Positions 1 to 4,991 of a DNA stretch of 5,610 nt are shown one piece after another. Below the pieces are notes generated by a model, which saw nothing but the letters and a program-made list of their open reading frames with translations, did no database searches and was not told where the DNA came from. A program made the position numbers and the translations under genes. This DNA comes from Syntrophales bacterium. GTDB lineage: Bacteria; Desulfobacterota; Syntrophia; Syntrophales; UBA2192. Location: assembly GCA_025454095.1 (NCBI GenBank), contig JALOPC010000118.1, positions 1-5,610 of the forward strand, written 5' to 3'. The first letter of the stretch is position 1, and every line of letters starts with the position of its first letter.

Positions 1-1646
1 TCGTGAACCTGGAAAACGGGCTTGTCCTTCCCTTTGTGCCCCTGGAGGACCGGGAGGTGAGGAAGGGCCACATTTCGATCGTGGCCCAGAGCGGCGGGGT
101 CGCCCTGGACTGCATGCGGCTTCTCTCCTACGAGAACCTCGGCGCGAGCAAGCTCATCAGCATGGGCAACAAGCTCGACGTCAACGAAAACGACTTCCTC
201 GGCTTCCTGCGGACCGACCCGGACACGCAGGTCATCGGCTTTTACCTCGAGAACGTGTCCGACGGCGGCGGGCTGATGAAGCTGGCGGCGACGACGGACA
301 AGCCCCTCGTCGTCCTCAAGGCCAACACGAACCCCGTGAGCCACCACGCGGCGCGGTTCCACACGGCGGCGCTTGCCGGGGACGACGAGGTCGTGACGGC
401 GGCCTTGCGCCAGGCGGGGATCCACCGCGTCCAGAACCTCGCGGAGATGATGGAGTGCTTCAAGGTCTTTTCGCTGCCCGTCATCAAGGGCCCGCGGCTT
501 GCCGTGCTGGGGCGCTCGGGCGGGCAGGCCGTCCTGCTGGCCGACGCCGTGCACCGCTACGGCTTCGAGCTTGCCCGGCTCTCCGACGATTTCTTCGGCC
601 ACGTCAGGCAGCACATCCGTGCGGGGGTCATCCGGATGTCCAACCCGCTGGACATGGGCGACATCTTCGACATCGACAGCTACGCGGGGATCGTGGAGAA
701 GGCCCTTGCCGAGGAGGGCGTCGACGGGGTCGTGTTCAGCCACGCCTACGTGGCGAACCTGGAGGTCGCGCCGACGAAGCGCCTGCTCGAGGCTTCCCTC
801 GCCCTCTCCCATCGGTACGGCAAGCCCGTGATCCCCTGCATCATCCCCGACAAGCATACCTGGTTCACCGTGAAGGAGGAGACGGGTACCTTCCTGTTCG
901 AAGACGTCGACATGGCCATGAAGGCGCTGTCGCGCTCGCTGTGGCATCACCGCTTCCAGTCCGGAAGGGGGGCGCGGCCGCTGAAGGCGCCCTCGCGCGC
1001 CCGCAGGAAGCCTGTCCTGGCGAAGGGCTTCATGGGGCCCGACGAGGCCTTTTCCCTCCTCGCGCCCTACGGTGTGCCCGCTGCGGACGCTCTCGTCGCC
1101 CTCAGCGCCGACGAGGCCGCCCGGGCGGCGCGGCGGCTTCGGTACCCCGTGGCGCTCAAGACGGCCGATCCCGGGGTGCTGCACAAGACGGAGAAGGGCG
1201 GCGTGGCGTTGGGCATCCGGTCCGAGGCGGAGCTGCGGAAAGCCTTCAGGGCCATGAAGGCGAAGCGCTGCCTTGTCCAGAAGATGGCGCCGGAGGGCAC
1301 GGAAGTCATCATCGGGGCCCGCAGGGACAGCGAGTTCGGCCACGTGATTCTCTTCGGTCTCGGCGGGATCTTCGTCGAACTGCTGAAGGACACGGCCATG
1401 CGGGTCGCCCCGCTGACGGCGAAGGATGCGGAGGCCATGGTGCGGGACATCAAGGCGGCAGGCCTTCTCAACGGGTTCCGGGGCAGGGGGCCCCTCGACG
1501 TGAAGGCCCTCGGCCGCTGCATCGCAGGCGTCTCGAAGCTCCTGGCGGATCACCCCGAAATCGGCAACATTGACATCAACCCGCTCATCCTTTACGGTAA
1601 GGGGCAGGGCTGCATCGCCGTAGACGCGAAGATCGAGGTCTCGTAA
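1..1646 (+). CDS. Acyl-CoA synthetase (ADP/NDP-forming, acetate-CoA ligase family), 5' end cut by window
   Basis: Members of this family interconvert acyl-CoA + ADP + Pi and free acid + ATP + CoA in the cytoplasm through a phosphohistidine relay. The visible 547 residues (counted from the GTG at base 3) hold the succinyl-CoA-ligase-like domain (about 15-310) and, after a basic linker (about 318-340), an ATP-grasp domain (about 342-547). His120 in FHTAALAGDD matches the usual SHTGALAG segment carrying the phosphorylated His. His394 in LHKTEKGGV matches the ATP-grasp HKxDxGGV segment. FGLGGIFVELLKD (451-463) and IDINPL (523-528) are further ATP-grasp signatures. Family members are usually near 700 residues with an N-terminal CoA-binding Rossmann domain. 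That domain is absent because the gene starts left of the window, so the GTG at base 3 is an internal Val codon, not a start. No GNAT domain follows, which argues against a Pat-type protein acetyltransferase. The substrate (acetate, aryl or branched acid) cannot be told. It ends in TAA at 1644-1646, and a repeat element begins four bases later. Confidence 0.93.
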   Translation, partial: VNLENGLVLPFVPLEDREVRKGHISIVAQSGGVALDCMRLLSYENLGASKLISMGNKLDVNENDFLGFLRTDPDTQVIGFYLENVSDGGGLMKLAATTDKPLVVLKANTNPVSHHAARFHTAALAGDDEVVTAALRQAGIHRVQNLAEMMECFKVFSLPVIKGPRLAVLGRSGGQAVLLADAVHRYGFELARLSDDFFGHVRQHIRAGVIRMSNPLDMGDIFDIDSYAGIVEKALAEEGVDGVVFSHAYVANLEVAPTKRLLEASLALSHRYGKPVIPCIIPDKHTWFTVKEETGTFLFEDVDMAMKALSRSLWHHRFQSGRGARPLKAPSRARRKPVLAKGFMGPDEAFSLLAPYGVPAADALVALSADEAARAARRLRYPVALKTADPGVLHKTEKGGVALGIRSEAELRKAFRAMKAKRCLVQKMAPEGTEVIIGARRDSEFGHVILFGLGGIFVELLKDTAMRVAPLTAKDAEAMVRDIKAAGLLNGFRGRGPLDVKALGRCIAGVSKLLADHPEIGNIDINPLILYGKGQGCIAVDAKIEVS

Positions 1647-1650
1647 TACA

Positions 1651-1724
1651 GGGTATAGGGTCTGAGGGAACTAAATCAGGGGTCTAGGGTCTAGGGTTTC
1701 GGGTATAGGGTCTGAAGGTACTAA
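1651..1724 (+). repeat. Direct repeat pair, 24 nt, 50 nt apart
   Basis: Bases 1651-1674 and 1701-1724 both read GGGTATAGGGTCTGA followed by xGGxACTAA, differing only at 1666/1716 and 1669/1719. The 50-nt offset is a unit length, so the left arm looks like a local duplication inside the heptad-repeat element. Confidence 0.85.
1679..1710 (+). other. Potential G-quadruplex motif, five G-tracts with 4-nt loops
   Basis: Five G-tracts (1679-1682, 1687-1689, 1694-1696, 1701-1703, 1708-1710) are separated by loops of exactly four bases (TCTA, TCTA, TTTC, TATA). This fits the classical G3+N1-7 rule with one spare tract. It lies on the coding strand just after the acyl-CoA synthetase stop, so the RNA could also fold this way. 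Folding itself is inferred. Confidence 0.6.
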
Positions 1725-1753
1725 GGACTGTTGTATAGACTAATCTTTTTCCA

Positions 1754-1785
1754 CCCCGATACCCGATACCCTGAACCCGATGCCC
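1754..1785 (-). other. Potential G-quadruplex motif on the minus strand
   Basis: On the plus strand five C-tracts are spaced exactly seven bases apart (1755, 1762, 1769, 1776, 1783) with loops GATA, GATA, TGAA and GATG. The minus strand therefore carries five GGG tracts with 4-nt loops. It mirrors the plus-strand motif at 1679-1710. Confidence 0.55.
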
Positions 1786-1873
1786 TTCTTCATTTACCCT
1801 AGTCCCGATACCCTTCTTTGTACCCCCTTCTCATTGCCGCAAGACGGCGTGTTTCTTGCAAATTCCGCCTTCC

Positions 1874-1880
1874 AGGGAGG
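1874..1880 (+). promoter_or_regulatory. Ribosome binding site that fixes the lipoprotein start
   Basis: AGGGAGG lies six bases before the ATG at 1887. The longer in-frame alternative at 1818 would start inside the repeat element, without such a site, and would bury the signal peptide 23 residues in. Confidence 0.85.
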
Positions 1881-1886
1881 CATTTT

Positions 1887-2435
1887 ATGAGGCGCAGTCT
1901 CATCGGGGGGATTCTTTTTTGCGCGTTCTGCGCCGTCCTGACCGCTTGCGCGACGGGCGGAGGAGACTCCCGCCCCGAAGATGCGCTTTCCCTCTACGTG
2001 ACGGCCTATCTGGAGGGGCGTTACGAGGATGCGTGGCAGCTCCTCAGCTCGGATGACCGGGGGGAGAAGAGTCTCGAAGCCTGGCTCGACGAGAGGAAAG
2101 ACTCGGGCACCTTCCTTGCCCGCAACCTGCACCGGCTCGTCGGGCACGAGATCCTGGATGTCACCCGGGCGGATGAGAACAACGCCCGCGCGACGGTGGA
2201 GATCCGCATCCCCGATTTCCGCGTCGTCGTCGGCGAGGTCTCCGGCGCCATGGAGCAGGCGGCCTGGCCCGCAGGAGCCCTCGAGAACGTATCCTTCGTG
2301 CGCCGCAACGTGGGGGCCTTCGAGCAGAAGTACCAGACCCAGGGCATCCCGAAGCGAACGATCCGGGAGACCGTTCTGCTTGTCCGGGAAGACGGGCAGT
2401 GGAGGGTCCGGGCGGGCCTGCGCGGGAGGAAGTGA
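1887..2435 (+). CDS. Small lipoprotein of unknown function (possible NTF2-like fold)
   Basis: This 182-residue protein begins MRRSLIGG, followed by a hydrophobic stretch and the lipobox LTAC at residues 18-21. It is therefore expected to be cleaved by signal peptidase II, lipidated on Cys21 and held in a membrane facing the periplasm. Ala at position +2 would favour the outer membrane under the E. coli sorting rule. The mature part starts with a Gly-rich tether, then PEDALSLYVTAYLEGRYEDAWQLLS (about 30-54), which resembles the first helices of NTF2-like/DUF4878-type lipoproteins. A beta-rich C-terminal half ends in the strand-like LLVREDGQWRVRAG (164-177). That fold assignment is a guess from pattern. 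Its stop lies five bases before the start of the phosphate-transporter gene, so the two are surely co-transcribed, and an accessory role at the envelope is a reasonable inference. No catalytic motif is seen. Confidence 0.88.
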   Translation: MRRSLIGGILFCAFCAVLTACATGGGDSRPEDALSLYVTAYLEGRYEDAWQLLSSDDRGEKSLEAWLDERKDSGTFLARNLHRLVGHEILDVTRADENNARATVEIRIPDFRVVVGEVSGAMEQAAWPAGALENVSFVRRNVGAFEQKYQTQGIPKRTIRETVLLVREDGQWRVRAGLRGRK

Positions 2436-2440
2436 AAGCC

Positions 2441-4045
2441 ATGACGTGGGTTCGTGAAGCCCTTCTCTTTGCGGCAGGGATCACCCTCTTTCTCTTCGGG
2501 ATGATGCGCCTGAGCGAGGAGGTCCAGCAGTACCTCAGCAACGTCCGTATCCGGCAGTTCTTCCGGCTGGCCGTCAAACGGCCCCTGTACGGGCTGGCAA
2601 CGGGCATCGTCACGACGGTCCTGTTCCAGAGCAGCACGGCCACCTCCGTGCTCGTCGTCGGCATGGTGAGCGCCGGCCTCATGAGTTTCTACCGGTCGCT
2701 GGCGATCATTCTCGGGGCCGACGTGGGCACCACCGTCACGGTTCAGCTCGTCGTCTGGAAGGTCACCGAAATATCGCCCGTCATCGTGTTCTGCGGCGGC
2801 ATGCTCTGGTTTTTCGGGCAGCTGCGCTGGAAGAAGATCGGCGAAGGGATTTTCTATTTCGGCCTCATCTTCTTCGGCCTGGAGCTGGTCTCGCTGGCCA
2901 CGGCGCCGTTTAAAGAAAGTGCGGCCGTGCGGGAACTGTTCCAGGGGGCGAGCCATCCGCTGCTGGGGCTTGCAATCGGGGTTGTCGCCGCCTCCCTGAT
3001 CCACTCCTCGGCGATCCCCATCACGATCCTGGTCATCCTGGCGCACAACGGCGTCATCACCCTCTACCATGCCCTGCCGATCGTCTTCGGCGCCAACATC
3101 GGCACCGCGATCACGGCGCTGCTGGCGAGCCTCGTGGCCAACATCAACGGCAAGCGCACGGCCCTGGCGCATTTTCTGTTCAAGTTCATCGGTGCCGTGA
3201 TGTGCATGCTGGCCCTTCCCCTGTTCCTGCGGCTCCTGGCGGAACTCAGCCCCGAGGTGGCCCAGCAGATCGCCTTCGGGCACCTGCTGTTCAACGTCTT
3301 CGTCGTGGCCTTCTTCTTTTTCTTCCTCCAGCCCTTCTCCTACCTCGTGGAGAGGATCATCCCCGGCAAGGTCGAGACGCTGCCCATCTGGCCCGAGTTC
3401 CTCGACGACCGGTATCTCCAGGACCCGGCGGCGGCCCTCGAACAGGTCCGCAAGGAACTGCGGCGGCAGATGTTCCTTGTCCAGCGGATGTGCGCGTCGA
3501 GCATCAACCTCATTTCCCATTTCGGCGAGGGCCGGGCCCGCGACATCCGTTACATCGAACTGGTTGTGGACAACCTCAGGAGGGAACTGAACCGGTACCT
3601 GATGAAGATCTCCAAGGGCGGGCTTTCCGTCGATCTGGCCCGGAAGCTGTTCGCCTATTCCGGGATCTCGGACGACATCGAGAGGATCGGCAACCACGCC
3701 GTCTACGTCGTGGGGCTTGCCAGAGTACGGCACAAGGGCGACATCGAATTCACGAGGTGGGCCTATGCGGAGATCGAGGAGATTGCCGAGCTGATCAACC
3801 GCAACATGGAGGATGCCGTGTCCCTTCTGGACGGGATCACCGGCGAGCTGATCTCGCGGATCTTTTCCCGCGAGGACCGCATCGACCGGCTGGTCCGGGA
3901 GGCGCGCAAGCGGCACCAGGAACGCTACCACACCGGCGCCTGCCAGCCCGAGGCAGGGCCGATTTTCGTCGAGATGCTCCTGCGCCTGGAGCGCATGTCC
4001 GATCACTGCGAGAACATCGCGGAGTACGCGAGGGACTTGAAATAG
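2441..4045 (+). CDS. Na+/phosphate cotransporter family protein with C-terminal PhoU-like domain
   Basis: This is a 534-residue inner-membrane protein of the bacterial NptA/YjbB-like Na/Pi-cotransporter family, which moves phosphate with sodium (import or, for YjbB, export). The membrane part (about 1-305) contains two inverted Na_Pi_cotrans repeats. Repeat 1 has QSSTATSV at 63-70 followed by LGADVGTT (91-98). Repeat 2 has HSSAIPIT at 188-195 followed by FGANIGTAIT (216-225). The last membrane helix is very Phe-rich (291-295). A cytoplasmic helical PhoU-like domain covers about 330-534, with DDIERIGNHA (411-420) and LERMSDHCENIAEY (516-529). The ATG at 2441 follows GGGAGGA at 2424-2430. The GTG at 2399 would only add a non-membrane tail overlapping the lipoprotein gene. 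Oddities: the second repeat has His188 where the family normally has Gln in QSSS, and the first PhoU metal motif has Asn418 where Asp is usual. Its TAG stop shares its G with the first GGG of the next repeat element. Direction of transport is not evident. Confidence 0.93.
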   Translation: MTWVREALLFAAGITLFLFGMMRLSEEVQQYLSNVRIRQFFRLAVKRPLYGLATGIVTTVLFQSSTATSVLVVGMVSAGLMSFYRSLAIILGADVGTTVTVQLVVWKVTEISPVIVFCGGMLWFFGQLRWKKIGEGIFYFGLIFFGLELVSLATAPFKESAAVRELFQGASHPLLGLAIGVVAASLIHSSAIPITILVILAHNGVITLYHALPIVFGANIGTAITALLASLVANINGKRTALAHFLFKFIGAVMCMLALPLFLRLLAELSPEVAQQIAFGHLLFNVFVVAFFFFFLQPFSYLVERIIPGKVETLPIWPEFLDDRYLQDPAAALEQVRKELRRQMFLVQRMCASSINLISHFGEGRARDIRYIELVVDNLRRELNRYLMKISKGGLSVDLARKLFAYSGISDDIERIGNHAVYVVGLARVRHKGDIEFTRWAYAEIEEIAELINRNMEDAVSLLDGITGELISRIFSREDRIDRLVREARKRHQERYHTGACQPEAGPIFVEMLLRLERMSDHCENIAEYARDLK

Positions 4046-4075
4046 GGTATCGGGTATCGGGGATAGGGTATAGGG
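4045..4075 (+). other. Potential G-quadruplex motif at the transporter stop codon
   Basis: Five GGG tracts in perfect 7-nt register fit the G3+N1-7 rule. The first G is the last base of the TAG stop codon, so an RNA quadruplex would sit directly at the termination site of translation. Folding is inferred. Confidence 0.55.
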
Positions 4076-4096
4076 AAGGAAGTGGAATGTGGTTAT

Positions 4097-4133
4097 AAAA
4101 AAATCTCTTGTACCCTCGGCCCCTAGACCCGAG
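4097..4133 (-). terminator. Weak candidate transcription terminator for the minus-strand gene
   Basis: Read on the minus strand, CTCGG (4133-4129) can pair with CCGAG (4119-4115) across a 9-nt loop, and a run of seven T (4103-4097) follows 11 bases later. The stem is only five pairs and the gap to the T-run is long, so this is a poor match to an intrinsic terminator. It could also be a by-product of the repeat. Confidence 0.25.
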
Positions 4134-4152
4134 ACCCTAGCCCCTATACCCC

Positions 4153-4686
4153 TTACTTTGGACGCACGCTGCTTGCCTGCGGGCCTCTCAGGCCGTGTTC
4201 CTCGATGAATACCACATCCATTCCCACCTGCATGTCTTCGAAATGCTCGTCGCCGACGCTGTTGCGGTGGAAGTAGACGCTTCGCCCGTCCGATGCGGCG
4301 ATGAACCCGTATCCCGCCTCCGGGTAGAGCGAGGCGATCCGCCCTCGGGGGGACTCCTCGTGTCGCTTGACCTCTCCGCGTTTCCTCCGCGCGTGGGCCT
4401 GCAACCTCCGCAGGGCCGCATCGAAGGCCAGGTTGATCGCCTTGTGGAGGTCCTCGTGCGCCTCGCGGCGGATGACGATGTCCTTGCCGGGCATGGACAG
4501 GTCGATCCTGGCGTTGTAGACGACCCCGGAATTGCGGTTGCGATGCGGAACCTCCAGCAGCACCCGGCAGCTCGTCATGTCGCGATGGAACTTGTCGAGT
4601 TTTTCCGATTTTTTCAGGATAAGATGCTCGATTTCGCCGGTGATCTCGAAATTACGGGAGGTGATCTGGAGAGGGATTCGTGCCAT
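4153..4686 (-). CDS. Ribosome hibernation factor (HPF/RaiA domain) fused to a cold-shock domain
   Basis: The 177-residue protein has two parts. Residues about 4-100 match the ribosome-associated HPF/RaiA (sigma54 modulation) fold: PLQITSRNFEITGEIEHLI, then KLDKFHRDMTSCRVLLE, YNARIDLSMPGKDIVIRREAHEDLHKAINLAFDAALRRL. Such proteins bind the 30S decoding region and silence ribosomes in stress or stationary phase. After a basic linker (about 99-112, HARRKRGEVKRHEE), residues 113-177 look like a cold-shock domain: GRIASL, then GYGFIAASDG (125-134, RNP1-like), VYFHRNSV (137-144, RNP2-like), a G-x-DVVF strand and GPQASSV near the end. The domain should bind single-stranded RNA or DNA. It is not the long-HPF type, whose C-terminal domain is a dimerisation module. 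Two start codons are possible (4692 and 4686). The AGGAGG at 4695-4700 sits only two bases from the first but eight from the second, so 4686 is chosen. It has its own promoter and converges on the transporter gene. Confidence 0.92.
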   Translation of the reverse strand: MARIPLQITSRNFEITGEIEHLILKKSEKLDKFHRDMTSCRVLLEVPHRNRNSGVVYNARIDLSMPGKDIVIRREAHEDLHKAINLAFDAALRRLQAHARRKRGEVKRHEESPRGRIASLYPEAGYGFIAASDGRSVYFHRNSVGDEHFEDMQVGMDVVFIEEHGLRGPQASSVRPK

Positions 4687-4694
4687 GGTCATTC

Positions 4695-4700
4695 CCTCCT
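4695..4700 (-). promoter_or_regulatory. Ribosome binding site deciding the hibernation-factor start
   Basis: Minus-strand AGGAGG is a full Shine-Dalgarno match. Spacing is 2 nt to the ATG at 4692 and 8 nt to the ATG at 4686, favouring the latter and a protein beginning MARIPLQIT. Confidence 0.8.
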
Positions 4701-4715
4701 GATGAAGTTGTTTTC

Positions 4716-4744
4716 ATGATAACATGGGGGCCGGTGCGCGTCAA
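4716..4744 (-). promoter_or_regulatory. Sigma70-type promoter for the hibernation-factor gene
   Basis: On the minus strand the -35 box is TTGACG (4744-4739) and the -10 box TATCAT (4721-4716), separated by exactly 17 bases. Each box matches five of six consensus bases. The start of transcription would fall near 4709, giving a short leader of about 20 nt that contains the AGGAGG site. Confidence 0.7.
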
Positions 4745-4753
4745 GAAACCCGG

Positions 4754-4766
4754 GCGCTCGAAGCGC
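4754..4766. other. Small inverted repeat between the divergent promoters
   Basis: GCGCT-CGA-AGCGC (5-bp arms, 3-nt centre) lies between the two divergent -35 boxes. It could be an operator half-site pair or chance in GC-rich DNA. Confidence 0.2.
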
Positions 4767-4791
4767 GCGGATGCCGTTTCTCTACTAATTC

Positions 4792-4820
4792 TTGACATTT
4801 CCGAAATCGATCCGTTAGAT
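4792..4820 (+). promoter_or_regulatory. Sigma70-type promoter for the PAS sensor gene
   Basis: The -35 box TTGACA (4792-4797) is a perfect consensus match. Exactly 17 bases later comes TTAGAT (4815-4820), a weaker -10 that keeps the important first T, the A at position 5 and the final T. It lies in a local AT-rich island. Transcription would begin near 4827, leaving a leader of about 165 nt before the ATG at 4992. Confidence 0.55.
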
Positions 4821-4826
4821 GGAACC

Positions 4827-4991
4827 AACGCGGCTGCCGTGGAAAACGACGGCCCGCGCCCGCCGCCTGCAACGGGCCTTCCCGATGGGCGGCCCTGTCA
4901 CCCGGCCGGCCCGCACCCGGCAGGAACGGGAACGCCGCGGGCCCCGCGGGTATCGAGGAAGCCTGCTCGATGCAGGCGCACGAGGTTTGAC
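4827..4991 (+). promoter_or_regulatory. GC-rich structured 5' leader of the PAS sensor gene
   Basis: Two perfect short hairpins can form near its end: CCGCGG-GCC-CCGCGG (4935-4949) and GCCTGC-TCGAT-GCAGGC (4961-4977). The second ends four bases before the GAGG ribosome site (4982-4985). A palindromic GGCCGGCC is at 4904-4911. This could tune translation, but no known riboswitch class is recognised. The frame is open through this stretch, so an N-terminal extension from GTG 4839 cannot be fully excluded. Confidence 0.35.
4982..4985 (+). promoter_or_regulatory. Ribosome binding site of the PAS sensor gene
   Basis: GAGG, six bases before the ATG at 4992, is the only reasonable Shine-Dalgarno site for this frame. 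The upstream GTG at 4839 has none. Confidence 0.55.

Larger units (their letters stand above)
1647..1830. repeat. Intergenic heptad-repeat element A: G-rich left arm, C-rich right arm
   Basis: The sequence is built from degenerate 7-nt units of GGG plus four bases (TATA, TCTA, TATC, TTTC and similar). On the plus strand the left arm (1651-1710) is G-rich. The right arm (1754-1827) is the same kind of sequence inverted, with CCC starting at 1755, 1762, 1769, 1776, 1783 and again at 1797, 1804, 1811. An AT-rich spacer (about 1731-1752, ending in five T) separates the arms. The right-arm segment 1754-1771 is the exact reverse complement of 4045-4062 in the second element. Within the left arm, 1651-1674 recurs at 1701-1724 with 22 of 24 bases identical. 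No ORF or convincing promoter is seen here. Possible roles are a transcript end structure, a non-autonomous repeat family, or a simple-repeat expansion; the sequence does not decide between them. Confidence 0.85.
4045..4152. repeat. Intergenic heptad-repeat element B between convergent genes
   Basis: The left arm 4045-4075 has GGG starting at exactly 4045, 4052, 4059, 4066 and 4073 (fillers TATC, TATC, GATA, TATA). The right arm 4113-4152 is C-rich with CCC at similar spacing (loops TCGG, TAGA, GAGA, TAGC, TATA). An AT-rich spacer (about 4076-4112) includes a seven-A run at 4097-4103. GGGTATAGGG at 4066-4075 is the exact inverse of 4142-4151. The element fills the gap from the stop of the transporter (TAG 4043-4045) to the stop of the hibernation-factor gene (minus-strand TAA, 4153-4155). 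Each gene thus runs straight into a G-rich arm on its own coding strand. A bidirectional 3'-end or termination role is plausible but not a canonical intrinsic terminator. Confidence 0.85.

Noticed and set aside
3..5. GTG as the true start of the acyl-CoA synthetase
   Set aside because: The sequence begins in the middle of a conserved region and lacks the N-terminal CoA-binding domain, so the gene must start left of the window.
455..1573. 372-codon plus-strand frame inside the acyl-CoA synthetase gene
   Set aside because: Arg/Gly/Ala/Pro-rich off-frame translation of a gene with clear domain signatures in the correct frame.
1651..1827. CRISPR array
   Set aside because: The repeat unit is only seven bases and there are no unique spacers of constant length, nor cas genes.
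1651..1827. Telomere-like chromosome end
   Set aside because: The units resemble telomeric G-tract repeats, but they are short, degenerate, inverted on both sides of a spacer and flanked by ordinary genes.
1818..1886. Upstream start for the lipoprotein at 1818
   Set aside because: It would start in the repeat element and bury the signal peptide; the ATG at 1887 has a strong ribosome site at good spacing.
2399..2440. GTG start for the transporter at 2399
   Set aside because: It adds a Gly/Pro-rich tail overlapping the lipoprotein gene without a ribosome site; the ATG at 2441 follows GGGAGGA.
2021..4006. Long 661-codon open frame on the minus strand
   Set aside because: It lies opposite the lipoprotein and transporter genes, is full of charged low-complexity sequence (Asp, Glu, His, Gln, Pro), and matches no family. 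It is a typical antisense shadow in high-GC DNA.
3202..4098. 298-codon plus-strand frame extending into the repeat element
   Set aside because: It is an off-frame shadow of the transporter. Its C-terminal GYRxSGIGYRE pattern is only the translated heptad repeat.
4195..4719. 174-codon plus-strand frame opposite the hibernation-factor gene
   Set aside because: Antisense shadow; the minus-strand frame has recognisable HPF and cold-shock motifs plus a promoter and ribosome site.
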